Source: an uncultured Bacteroidales bacterium (GTDB taxonomy: Bacteria; Bacteroidota; Bacteroidia; Bacteroidales; Muribaculaceae). From it: a stretch of DNA of 33,128 bases. How positions within the stretch are numbered: position 1 is the stretch's first letter; every line of letters begins with the position of its first letter. A program made the translations under genes and the position numbers. Under the pieces are notes generated by a model. That model worked only from the letters and a program-made list of their open reading frames with translations, was not told where the DNA came from and did no database searches. Shown here piece by piece: positions 8,880 through 16,358 of the stretch. The stretch covers positions 1 to 33,128 of the forward strand of contig URNY01000009.1 of assembly GCA_900549375.1 (NCBI GenBank). The letters run 5' to 3'.

Positions 8880-10397
8880 ATGATAGACATGAAAAAAATC
8901 TACTCATTGGCGGTTGCGGCCGCACTTTTCGGAGCATCGCAGGCATCAGCCGCTACATTTCCGGTAGTATTCAACGGAACCGACAACACAGGCTGGACAG
9001 CCGGCGACAATGCCAAGGTTGAGAACGGACATCTTGCCGTTACTATGACAGAGAGCAATGGCAAATGGCGTCAGGACCTGAGCTATACAGCTTCCGACGA
9101 AGCCGCAGACTACACAGTAAATGCTGCTACGATGAAATTGCTCGCCATCAAATTCATCGGCGCCCGTCCTCAGGGGAACATGACATTGGAGATCCAATAT
9201 CGCACGGATGACAACAAGACAGCCTGGATGAACACAAAGTGGAAAAACCGTCCCGACGGATCCATGATGACTACAGGCGGCAACAATGTGTATTATTATG
9301 ATCTGACAAAGGATGAACTCTGGACAGGAGAGATCTCCATCAGCAAAATCAATTTCAAGATAGCCGACAACACTCAGGAACCTCATTCATATACACTCGA
9401 CTGGATCAACGTATTCGCATCGAAAGAGGCAATCGAGGCCGACTGGAAGGATGACGGCGAAAGCGATGCAGATGAGGCAAACGTAGCAGAGCAGCCCGTG
9501 ATGATCGGTACCAAAGGTTATGCCACACTTGCCGATGCATGGGCCGCGGCAGCCGACGGCGACGTGATCCTTGTTAACGAAGACCAGACCATCAGCGGCA
9601 GCCGTCTGACAATCGGTGAGGCCAGTCTGACAGTGAAAGCCGGAAAAGAGGGCGTGAAGATTGTTCGCGCGGTTCCCGCCAATGCTCTGACATTCCTTGT
9701 TAACCAGAACAAGAATGTGACGTTTGAAGGACTTACATTCGACGGCAATAATACAGAGGCTACCGCCTGCTTCTTCGAGGCCAGCAATGGCGGCAAGATC
9801 GAATTCAAAGACTGCAAGGTGATAAACTTCACGACTACTAACGGTCAGGGTATTGTCTGTGCCAAGAACTCCGGCAAGGTATCTCTCGCGGGTATCGAAT
9901 TCGAGAACAACACCGTGAATGAAGGTCGTGGCGAAGTTTTCGTCGGATCTAACGGCAGCGCCATCTCCGGTAACAACAAAGTGAGCATCTATCTTGAGAA
10001 ACAGCTTTCGATAGCAGCCGGTGAGCTTACGAACACCGAGGCCGTGACACTCTATGTAGACGCAGACCGCGCACTTATGCAGACCGTAACTGTTACCGAA
10101 GGAGAGGGTGATTCGGCGACTGAGAAAGAGGTAGAGCAGAAATCGATACTTGTATCGAACTGCAAGGACGCCTCCAAGTTCAAGGTAGCCACCGCCGGTT
10201 TCGCGCTTGAGGCCGATGAGGAACTTAACGCACTTGTACTCGTGAAAGGTTCTGCAGTAGCCGAGATCGAGGGAACGGAAGAGAACGCACCTGTAGAATA
10301 CTACAATCTTCAGGGTATGAAAGTCAGCGGCGAGCTGACCCCCGGCATCTACATTCGCCGTCAGGGCACTAAAGCCGTAAAAGTTCTCGTGAAATAA
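8880..10397 (+). CDS. Secreted carbohydrate-binding-like / beta-helix surface protein with C-terminal tag
   Basis: ATG at 8880 or 8889 opens a signal peptide (MKKIYSLAVAAALFGASQASA). A more upstream GTG at 8802 would fall inside a hairpin and add a non-signal-like N-terminus. After the signal come a jelly-roll-like domain (about 25-190; W- and Y-rich, ending LDWINVFASKE), an acidic linker and a right-handed beta-helix module (about 205-450; starts GYATLADAWAAAADGDVILVNED). The final 35 residues are a tag with EYYNLQGMKV, PGIYIRRQG and KVLVK, resembling type IX secretion C-terminal signals. The beta-helix module is clearly related to two modules in the next protein. No catalytic residues are recognised, so glycan binding or adhesion is only an inference. 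Confidence 0.75.
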   Translation: MIDMKKIYSLAVAAALFGASQASAATFPVVFNGTDNTGWTAGDNAKVENGHLAVTMTESNGKWRQDLSYTASDEAADYTVNAATMKLLAIKFIGARPQGNMTLEIQYRTDDNKTAWMNTKWKNRPDGSMMTTGGNNVYYYDLTKDELWTGEISISKINFKIADNTQEPHSYTLDWINVFASKEAIEADWKDDGESDADEANVAEQPVMIGTKGYATLADAWAAAADGDVILVNEDQTISGSRLTIGEASLTVKAGKEGVKIVRAVPANALTFLVNQNKNVTFEGLTFDGNNTEATACFFEASNGGKIEFKDCKVINFTTTNGQGIVCAKNSGKVSLAGIEFENNTVNEGRGEVFVGSNGSAISGNNKVSIYLEKQLSIAAGELTNTEAVTLYVDADRALMQTVTVTEGEGDSATEKEVEQKSILVSNCKDASKFKVATAGFALEADEELNALVLVKGSAVAEIEGTEENAPVEYYNLQGMKVSGELTPGIYIRRQGTKAVKVLVK

Positions 10398-10411
10398 GCA
10401 AATTCACAATA

Positions 10412-10444
10412 GGTGAGGGATGCCTGACCGCATCCCTCATCACC
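10412..10444 (+). terminator. Stem-loop between the two beta-helix genes
   Basis: GAGGGATGC (10415-10423) pairs with GCATCCCTC (10430-10438), and an outer GGT/ACC pairing extends the stem with a bulge. Only a weak T-run (AATTTTC) follows, so it may attenuate rather than fully end transcription. Confidence 0.55.
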
Positions 10445-10471
10445 AATTTTCAACAATAACAACTTAAAATC

Positions 10472-12145
10472 ATGAACATGAAAAAGAATTACTTCTTAAC
10501 GGTCGCCATGGCATTATTCGCGGTGGTTCCGGCATTTGCCGATGGCGAGGTCGACAAGCCAGTCTACAATGAGACAACGCAAATCGGCTATGATACGTTT
10601 GATGATGCATTTAAAGCTATCCCTGATGGTGAAACGTCTGCCAATCCTACTGTCCTGATTATAACAGGTTCTGTGGATATTACAACCAGATATATGATTG
10701 AGAATGCTGATGGAGGTAAAAAGAACCTGATAATCAAAGGTAAAGATGCGAGTGCCGCTCTTGTGAATAAGACTACCAACGCCAATCATCAGATGTTTGT
10801 AATGAAGGGACATTATAAACTGGCTTTCGAAAATATTGTTCTTAATGGGAATAATATAAGCAGAGCTAAGGCTCTTGTCGAGGCTGCCGATGGGGAATTG
10901 AACATGAAGAATGTTAATATTACGAATTATAATCCCACTGCAGTAGGTCTTTTCGATATCAAAAGTTCAGCATGGGGCGTTTTCGAGAACGTAACCAGTG
11001 ATGTAGAAGGGGACTTTAATTATATCGGTCTGAACAGGAATTCATCAACGTTCAAAGGTGTAAATAATGTAGATATCAGACTTGCTGACGGTATCTTCAT
11101 CGTGGCTGATAACGTTGCCGATGGTAATAAGATTAATATTACTATGGCTAATCCTGCCGTCGATACTAAGGTTGTTCAGGGTTGTACAAATCCTGCTTAT
11201 TTTACTTTAAAACATCAAGGTTATAAACTTGAGGCAAAAGAAGGAAACCTTGTTGTTGCGACTGATGCTACTGTAGAGATTCCTACTGCTGTGACTATCG
11301 AAGGTAAAGCAAATGTCGGTTACAATACACTTGCTGAAGCAATCACTGCCGCTGCTGATGGAGATGTGATTCTGGTTAATGAAGATCTGACTCTTCCTAA
11401 CGATCGCAACTCACGCGTGACTATAAATAAACCTATAACCGTGAAGGGTGGTAAGGCTGGAGTAGTTATAAAAAATGCTTATGACGGTCAGGCTTTTATA
11501 ATCAATGGAAAAGCGGCAACGATTGAGAATCTTATTCTTGATGGCAATAATTCCAATGGATCTAATTATATTTCTGTAGAGAATAATGGAGGTGCATTGA
11601 CATTGAAAAATGTCAAAATCCAGAATTATACTTTCGGAAAGAATGATAATGCCAACAAACTGGTTCATGCAAAAGGAACATGTCTGATTCATCTGAATGG
11701 TGTGAAAGTTGAGAATATCAACGGTCCCGAGGGTGTCGGCATGGTTAATATCAACAAAGAGGGTTGCACAATCAATGGCGACAACAACATTTCCATCCAT
11801 CTTAATGGTTCTTATACTCTCACCGTACCGGATGGTGGCGCTCTGACAGGCGGACCGGTGAATGTTTATGTTACCGATCATGCTATCGATGCTCCCGTTA
11901 TCAAAGGATGTACAGATCCCAATGCTTTCAATCTGATGAAGACAGGCAACAAGCTTGTTGCAAAAGACGGTAACCTCGTACTTGCTGCTTCCGAGAACTC
12001 GGCTGTCAACGAGATTGAGGGTGTTGACGAGAATGCACCGGTTGAGTATTACAACCTTCAAGGCATGAAGGTGAACGGTGAGCTGACTCCCGGCATCTAC
12101 GTACGTCGTCAGGGCGGCAAGACCGTGAAGGTGCTCGTGAAATAA
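10472..12145 (+). CDS. Secreted tandem beta-helix surface protein with C-terminal tag
   Basis: This 557-residue protein has a signal peptide (about 1-23) and two copies of the beta-helix module seen in the previous gene. Copy 1 is about residues 30-265 (GYDTFDDAFKAIPDGE, KNLIIKGKD). Copy 2 is about 275-510 (GYNTLAEAITAAADGDVILVNED, ITVKGGKAGVVI). Each copy ends in a CT(N/D)P-F-L---G-KL-AK-GNLV segment. The final tag (EYYNLQGMKV, PGIYVRRQG, KVLVK) is nearly identical to that of the previous protein. The middle of the gene is visibly richer in A+T than the neighbouring genes, while the signal-peptide and tag ends are not. The function is unknown; a cell-surface or secreted beta-helix binding protein is likely. 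Confidence 0.75.
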   Translation: MNMKKNYFLTVAMALFAVVPAFADGEVDKPVYNETTQIGYDTFDDAFKAIPDGETSANPTVLIITGSVDITTRYMIENADGGKKNLIIKGKDASAALVNKTTNANHQMFVMKGHYKLAFENIVLNGNNISRAKALVEAADGELNMKNVNITNYNPTAVGLFDIKSSAWGVFENVTSDVEGDFNYIGLNRNSSTFKGVNNVDIRLADGIFIVADNVADGNKINITMANPAVDTKVVQGCTNPAYFTLKHQGYKLEAKEGNLVVATDATVEIPTAVTIEGKANVGYNTLAEAITAAADGDVILVNEDLTLPNDRNSRVTINKPITVKGGKAGVVIKNAYDGQAFIINGKAATIENLILDGNNSNGSNYISVENNGGALTLKNVKIQNYTFGKNDNANKLVHAKGTCLIHLNGVKVENINGPEGVGMVNINKEGCTINGDNNISIHLNGSYTLTVPDGGALTGGPVNVYVTDHAIDAPVIKGCTDPNAFNLMKTGNKLVAKDGNLVLAASENSAVNEIEGVDENAPVEYYNLQGMKVNGELTPGIYVRRQGGKTVKVLVK

Positions 12146-12197
12146 TCTGACAATAACTTATCAGGAATGAATCGGGGCCAGTCGGCTCCATAGCAAC

Positions 12198-12235
12198 ATC
12201 GCGGGACAAGATCCGGAAGGATTTTGTCCCGCGAT
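12198..12235 (+). terminator. Strong stem-loop after the second beta-helix gene
   Basis: A 17-bp stem (12198-12214 with 12219-12235; one G-T pair) is closed by a GGAA tetraloop. The T-run after it is poor, but the stem is long and GC-rich. It is the first of three separate palindromes in the 293-base gap before the next gene. Confidence 0.75.
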
Positions 12236-12272
12236 TGGTTATAACGGGCGGTGAATGCGTATTAATAAGTGT

Positions 12273-12301
12273 GAAGTGCTGTCGCACCGCGACTGCACTT
12301 C
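12273..12301. repeat. Short palindrome, REP-like
   Basis: GAAGTGCTGTCGC (12273-12285) and GCGACTGCACTTC (12289-12301) form a 13-bp hairpin with one T-T mismatch and a 3-base loop. No T-run follows. It is similar in size and style to the GGACGCATC palindrome at 3055-3075. Confidence 0.55.
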
Positions 12302-12321
12302 ATCGATTCTAAAATTTATAT

Positions 12322-12407
12322 AAGTAGCTAAGAAAAATTAATCGATATATGTAACCAATGAAATCTTGAACGAGCTTTATCTGTTCATTAATTTTTCTGA
12401 GCTACTT
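12322..12407. repeat. 86-bp AT-rich element with 21-bp terminal inverted repeats
   Basis: The left arm (12322-12342, starting AAGTAGCTAAG) and right arm (12387-12407, ending GAGCTACTT) match over 21 bases in inverted orientation with one mismatch. They enclose 44 bases without coding potential. TATAT-like sequence flanks both sides. This is the form of a miniature inverted-repeat element, but a structured leader of the gene starting at 12439 is also possible. Confidence 0.6.
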
Positions 12408-12438
12408 AAAATATAGAAAGAATAAAAAGACAAATAAT

Positions 12439-14091
12439 ATGAAGAAACTTCAGAAATCGAGTTTAAAAATATCGAGTTTGAGAGGGCTTGCCGCGGCGGC
12501 AGTGATTGCAGGCGCGGGATTGTGGGCGTTGCCGGGGATGGCGCGGACGTTTGTGCATCCGGGGCTGTCGTATACTGATGCGGATTTCACTCGGATGCGC
12601 GCGATGATCGCCTCGGGGAAACAGCCCTATGTCAAGACATTTGAAGCATTGAAAGCATCCGGCTATTCTAATCCGGGTCAGGGCGTTCCAGAGAGGGGAA
12701 GCCAGATTAAGGAGGGGGCGTTCAACAATATGGTTGGCATCGACGGGCGCAAGGCGCATGACCTTGCACTTCTGTGGAGGCTGACGGATGACACACGCTA
12801 TGCCGATAAGGCCGTGGAGTTTCTGAATGCCAATTCCTATTATACGAATACGAGCGCACGAGGCACCGGACCACTCGACAACGGCAAGGTATATCTGCTG
12901 ATAGAGGCGGCCGAGATGCTCCGGGATTATGCCGGATGGAAAGCGGAAGATCAGCAGCGCTTCAAGGATATGCTGGTATATCCGGGATACTCTTCGACAG
13001 AAAACCAATATGATCTCCATGCAAATAGCGATGACGCGCAGAACGGGATAACGTTTTATTGGAATATATTCAATTTCGATGCTTCCCGATTCGGGAATCA
13101 GGGTCTTTTTGCCGCAAGGGCTATGATGGCAATGGGCGTCTATCTTGACAATGAGAAGATCTATGACCGCGCGTTGCGCTATCTGCGCGGACTTCCGCAT
13201 CGGGAGGATGATCTTCTTTATGTGGCCGGTCCTCCGAGAACATCGGAAACCCCATACGCGCTCGATGAGACAGCTCCCGAAGCGGGCGATAAGACTACGA
13301 CTTTCATGCTTGGATATAGTCTTCAGGGACGCGACAATAGCATTGAGGATTATGGCTATGACGAACAATTGAGATATTATATCTATAAGAACGGCCAGTC
13401 GCAGGAGGCATGTCGCGATCAGGACCATGCAATGGTAGGTGTGGGCCTATTGGCGGATGTGGCGGAGATCGCATGGAATCAGGGTGATGATTTCTATGGA
13501 GATCTTGATAACCGCATATTAAAAGGGATGGAGTGGTCATTCCGCTATAACCTGAGTTTTATCGAGACCCCGGGCTCGGCGTGGGAGCCGTCGCAGTTTA
13601 CGACCGACGAGGATGAGGCCTCTTTCGAGAACGGAGCGTTCCTGCGGGTAAGGAGCCGTAGCGGTCGCTGGGAATCGAAGCTACCGTCGACCAAAGGGCG
13701 CGGGGATTCATTCGGAGCAGGGGGCAACCGCGAGCAGGCTTTGGCCCATTATATGGTAAGAGCGGGAGAAAAGACCAGAGCATCGGAGAATCCTGAAAGT
13801 TACCGCTGGCTTAAGGCATATCGCGATTATATGATGGATAAATTCGGCTATGAGAGCTATGGCAAGGATACGGGCCATGCTTATGAGTGGAAAGGCTGGG
13901 GTTCGCTGACCAAGCGTCTGGATCCGATAGAGGATAGCGTGGAGACAGGCGTGGAGGAGGCTACGGTGATCGAGCCGGTTGCGGAAGCGGATGAGTATAT
14001 CTCGCTTCAGGGGATAAGGATAAAGGAGCCAACGGCACCGGGGATATATCTGAGGAAGAAAAATGGGAAAATGGAAAAAGTTGCTTTTTAA
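12439..14091 (+). CDS. Secreted alginate-lyase-family (PL5/PL38-like) protein with C-terminal tag
   Basis: This 550-residue protein has a long N-terminus with a signal peptide (cleavage about residue 35, after MAR or nearby). The body is an alpha-toroid with features of the alginate lyase superfamily: FVHPGLSYTDADFTRMRAMI, NMVGIDGRKAHDLALLWRLTDD, WNIFNFDASRFGNQGLFAARAMMAMG and QEACRDQDHAMVGVGLLADVAEIAWNQGDD, the last being the best signature. These enzymes cleave mannuronan, glucuronan or similar beta-1,4 uronans by beta-elimination. The end carries a divergent form of the neighbouring tag (YISLQGIRI, PGIYLRKKNG), so it is probably exported by the same route as the two beta-helix proteins. 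A family call is safer than a substrate call. Confidence 0.78.
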   Translation: MKKLQKSSLKISSLRGLAAAAVIAGAGLWALPGMARTFVHPGLSYTDADFTRMRAMIASGKQPYVKTFEALKASGYSNPGQGVPERGSQIKEGAFNNMVGIDGRKAHDLALLWRLTDDTRYADKAVEFLNANSYYTNTSARGTGPLDNGKVYLLIEAAEMLRDYAGWKAEDQQRFKDMLVYPGYSSTENQYDLHANSDDAQNGITFYWNIFNFDASRFGNQGLFAARAMMAMGVYLDNEKIYDRALRYLRGLPHREDDLLYVAGPPRTSETPYALDETAPEAGDKTTTFMLGYSLQGRDNSIEDYGYDEQLRYYIYKNGQSQEACRDQDHAMVGVGLLADVAEIAWNQGDDFYGDLDNRILKGMEWSFRYNLSFIETPGSAWEPSQFTTDEDEASFENGAFLRVRSRSGRWESKLPSTKGRGDSFGAGGNREQALAHYMVRAGEKTRASENPESYRWLKAYRDYMMDKFGYESYGKDTGHAYEWKGWGSLTKRLDPIEDSVETGVEEATVIEPVAEADEYISLQGIRIKEPTAPGIYLRKKNGKMEKVAF

Positions 14092-14103
14092 AGCAACTTT
14101 TTC
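14074..14103 (+). terminator. Terminator overlapping the lyase stop codon
   Basis: GAAAAAGTTGCTT (14074-14086) pairs with AAGCAACTTTTTC (14091-14103), and the right arm supplies the T-run. The last codons and the TAA stop (14089-14091) lie within the hairpin, so the C-terminal sequence and terminator are physically merged. Confidence 0.8.
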
Positions 14104-14125
14104 TAATTTTGAATTTTGAATTAGG

Positions 14126-14141
14126 GCGAACTAAAGTTCGC
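14126..14141. repeat. Small perfect palindrome upstream of the FNT-like gene
   Basis: GCGAAC (14126-14131) and GTTCGC (14136-14141) form a 6-bp stem with loop TAAA, ending 13 bases before the next start codon. It may be a REP-like repeat or a leader hairpin. Confidence 0.4.
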
Positions 14142-14154
14142 TCACGCGACGGAA

Positions 14155-14733
14155 ATGAAGAAGCTTTATTATTCGGTATTGGCCGGGATGGCGATCGGGA
14201 TTGCGGCCATCTGCAATCTGGTTTCGGGTGGTATTATAGGCGCGGCGCTTTTCGCGTTCGCGCTTTCGGCAATCGTATGTTGCAAGTGGACGCTCTTCAC
14301 GGGCAGGGCCGGATTTGCGGCGGGACGCGGTGAGTTTCTCGAACTGGCTCTAATACTTTTTTATAATGCCATTGGAGTGGCGCTGGCCGTGGTATTGTCG
14401 GATTCGATAGGCGCTCTGGAGGTAAATGCAGAGAGGATCGTGGCTTTGCGCAGGGCTGCCGGGCTGCGGGTGCTTCTGCCGTCGGTGCTAACGGGTGTGA
14501 TAATGACTGTGAGCGTGAAATGTGCGCGCGGAGGCCAGTGGCTTCCGCTGTTGTTGGGAATACCGACCTTCGTGATGTGCGGCTTTCCGCACTGTGTGGC
14601 CGATATTGCCTATTATTGCGTGGCTCGGGATATGCCGTGGGGCGTATGGCTGATGTCGGTGGCCGGCAATTTCGTGGGTTGCAATCTTCCGACGTTGCCG
14701 CGTTTCGGCAAGGGAGAACCGGAGAACGCGTGA
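14155..14733 (+). CDS. Formate/nitrite transporter (FNT)-like membrane protein, short
   Basis: This 192-residue protein is almost entirely hydrophobic, with about six membrane segments. Family-like motifs are LFTG near residue 47, CGFPHCVADIAYY with His146 (the central pore histidine region of FNT channels) and GNFVGCNLP at 171-179. FNT proteins form pentameric channels for formate, nitrite, hydrosulfide or related anions. The usual length is about 250-280 residues, so this is a short member, and the canonical GGN-type ending is altered to GCN. It sits alone between two terminator-bounded units. A different small-anion carrier is possible. Confidence 0.72.
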   Translation: MKKLYYSVLAGMAIGIAAICNLVSGGIIGAALFAFALSAIVCCKWTLFTGRAGFAAGRGEFLELALILFYNAIGVALAVVLSDSIGALEVNAERIVALRRAAGLRVLLPSVLTGVIMTVSVKCARGGQWLPLLLGIPTFVMCGFPHCVADIAYYCVARDMPWGVWLMSVAGNFVGCNLPTLPRFGKGEPENA

Positions 14734-14860
14734 GTCTTTTCTATTCTCAGAGTATTTTATTTCAAAGACATATTGTAGCGGTTGGGCCCGGGCTTTAGGC
14801 TTCGGGCTTTTCCTTTATATATACCCGAATTCAGGAATAAGACTCTGAGGAATCGGGAAA

Positions 14861-14983
14861 ATGACACAGAAAGAAAGAGGAGTGAGGGGAGGTACAGTTT
14901 TAACAGATAAAGCTGTAAACGGGGAGAAAAGTATCAATTTTGAGGCGCAGATTTATAAACCAGTTAATTATGAAGAGGAATAG
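14861..14983 (+). CDS. Possible 40-residue ORF overlapping the amidase start
   Basis: ATG at 14861 opens 40 codons ending TAG at 14981-14983, overlapping the amidase start by 14 bases. The peptide is hydrophilic with no recognised domain. The overlap would allow translational coupling to the lysis genes, but there is no similarity evidence. It may simply be leader sequence. Confidence 0.22.
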   Translation: MTQKERGVRGGTVLTDKAVNGEKSINFEAQIYKPVNYEEE

Positions 14984-15425
14984 AAAGATTGATACTATCA
15001 TGGTGCACTGCACGGCGACACGGGCCGGTAGAGAGGTGAGCGTGGCCGAGCTTGATGCATGGCACAAGGCGCGCAATTTTGAACCATATACTGAGGTCAG
15101 ATCCGGGAAGAGAGTGTATGCGGGTTATCATCTGCTGGTGCATCTCGACGGCTCTTACGAGCGGATTCGCCCTGATGAGGAGCGGGGACAGCACTGCACG
15201 CAGGCTGGTATGAACAACCGCGCGGTGTCAGTCTGTTATGTCGGGGGCGTGGATAACAACAACCGTCCCTGCGACACGCGCACCGAGGCTCAGAAGCGGA
15301 CACTCGTCACTCTGCTGAAGACACTGCGGGCCAAATATCGGGACGCGCAGATTGTCGGCCACCGCGACTACGCGCCGAAGGCGTGTCCGAGTTTCGATGC
15401 AAAAATGGAGTATGGGGAGATATGA
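14970..15425 (+). CDS. N-acetylmuramoyl-L-alanine amidase (T7 lysozyme-like endolysin)
   Basis: The ATG at 14970 is chosen over an upstream TTG. The 151-residue protein is a single Amidase_2 domain without signal peptide. Expected zinc ligands are His13 (MVHCTATR), His131 and Cys139 (GHRDYAPKACP). Tyr53 and Lys137 match the catalytic Tyr and Lys of T7 lysozyme, including the K-x-C spacing. It would cut the bond between N-acetylmuramic acid and L-alanine. Lack of a signal sequence and small size are endolysin-like. The stop overlaps the next start as ATGA, and the downstream genes complete a lysis-type module. Confidence 0.88.
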   Translation: MKRNRKIDTIMVHCTATRAGREVSVAELDAWHKARNFEPYTEVRSGKRVYAGYHLLVHLDGSYERIRPDEERGQHCTQAGMNNRAVSVCYVGGVDNNNRPCDTRTEAQKRTLVTLLKTLRAKYRDAQIVGHRDYAPKACPSFDAKMEYGEI

Positions 15426-15871
15426 AAGAATACTGCAAGGTATGGATAGAGAGGTTCTTGGGGTGCGTAGTCGTGCTGATTGTGGTGTTGCTTTCGGGAG
15501 GTTGCACGAGGAAGGTGTATGTTCCGGTGGAGTCTGCCGTGATTCGGAAGGATACGGTTTATTCTGTGAAAGTCCTCTTGGATTCAGTGATTCAGCATGA
15601 TTCCGTGGCAGTGGTCCAACGGGGCGATACGGTGTATTATTCAAGATATAGGGATCGCGTCCGCGTGAAGGAGCGTACCGACACACTTTATCAAGCCACA
15701 ACGGATTCCGTAGAGAGGCGCGTGCCTTATCCGGTGGAGAGAGAGTTGACGCGATGGGAGCAGGTGAAGATGGATGCAGGGGGATTTGCGTTCTCGCTTC
15801 TTGCCGCTATTGCCGTGATGGGGCTTATTGCTCTGCTTATTTGGTTAATCAAAATCAGGAGGAGGAAGTGA
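15422..15871 (+). CDS. Small lipoprotein with C-terminal membrane segment, u-spanin-like
   Basis: This 149-residue protein starts within the amidase stop (ATGA). It has an N-terminal hydrophobic segment ending LLSGGC (Cys28), a plausible lipoprotein signal. A periplasmic stretch of about 90 residues is rich in short alternating D-S-V/R-D-T-V-Y patterns. A C-terminal membrane helix (about 121-142, FAFSLLAAIAVMGLIALLIWLI) and a basic tail KIRRRK follow. An outer-membrane lipid anchor plus a C-terminal inner-membrane anchor is the topology of unimolecular spanins such as T1 gp11, which fuse the two membranes at the last step of phage lysis. The lipobox is imperfect (Leu at -4), so a plain double membrane-anchored protein is the alternative. 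Confidence 0.6.
   Translation: MKEYCKVWIERFLGCVVVLIVVLLSGGCTRKVYVPVESAVIRKDTVYSVKVLLDSVIQHDSVAVVQRGDTVYYSRYRDRVRVKERTDTLYQATTDSVERRVPYPVERELTRWEQVKMDAGGFAFSLLAAIAVMGLIALLIWLIKIRRRK
15857..15865 (+). promoter_or_regulatory. Shine-Dalgarno-like site, unusual for this genome
   Basis: AGGAGGAGG ends 7 bases before the ATG at 15873. Most genes in this window lack such a site, so a clear one fits foreign (phage-type) origin of the module. It is also part of the end of the preceding gene. Confidence 0.5.
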
Positions 15872-15872
15872 G

Positions 15873-16358
15873 ATGGAATTCGATTGGATAAACCTTTTGC
15901 AGGTGTTAGGAGGCGTGATCCTCGGCACGGGTGTGGGTGTGTTCACGGTCAAGGCCACCATCCGCAAGAGCAATGCGGAGGCAGACAAAGCCGAGCATGA
16001 GGCGAACAAGGCGGGGAATGACCGGCTGATTCAGATGATAGATCATCAGCAAAAGTCGCTTGACCGTTATCTTGAGATTGAGAAAGATAATGCTGACCGC
16101 ATTGCTGAATTGAATAAGGCGATCAACGAGAAAACTGAGCAGATACGCAGGCTGACGGAACAGGTAATTGCCTCCGAGCATGGTCGCAATGCCGATAAGG
16201 ATGAGATAACGCGCCTGACGGCAGAGGCGGCGGAGTTGCGTGTGCTTGTGGAGCATTATCGGATGTGGCATTGTCAGAACGGCGACTGCGAGAGCCGCGT
16301 TCCGCCGAACAAGAAGATGCGCGGTATGAAATATTCTTTGCCGAAGTCGGGGAAATGA
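15873..16358 (+). CDS. Membrane-anchored coiled-coil protein of the lysis module
   Basis: The start is 1 base after the spanin-like stop. The 161-residue protein has one N-terminal membrane segment (about 5-30, LLQVLGGVILGTGVGVFTV), then a long charged coiled coil (about 35-125; KADKAEHEANKAGN, LNKAINEKTEQIRRLTEQV, ITRLTAEAAELRVLVEHY). The basic tail includes two Cys (HCQNGDC). No family is recognised. The position and topology suggest a holin-accessory, antiholin or Rz-like role, but no canonical holin is visible. A tail-complex or structural coiled-coil protein is another option. Confidence 0.55.
   Translation: MEFDWINLLQVLGGVILGTGVGVFTVKATIRKSNAEADKAEHEANKAGNDRLIQMIDHQQKSLDRYLEIEKDNADRIAELNKAINEKTEQIRRLTEQVIASEHGRNADKDEITRLTAEAAELRVLVEHYRMWHCQNGDCESRVPPNKKMRGMKYSLPKSGK

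Noticed and set aside
12463..13428. 321-codon minus-strand frame inside the alginate-lyase-like gene
   Set aside because: Antisense to a gene with signal peptide and family motifs; low-complexity composition and no start context.
14770..14815. GC-rich stretch resembling a terminator after the FNT-like gene
   Set aside because: Only about 5 bp of stem (GCCCG/CGGGC) with a large loop; too weak to call.
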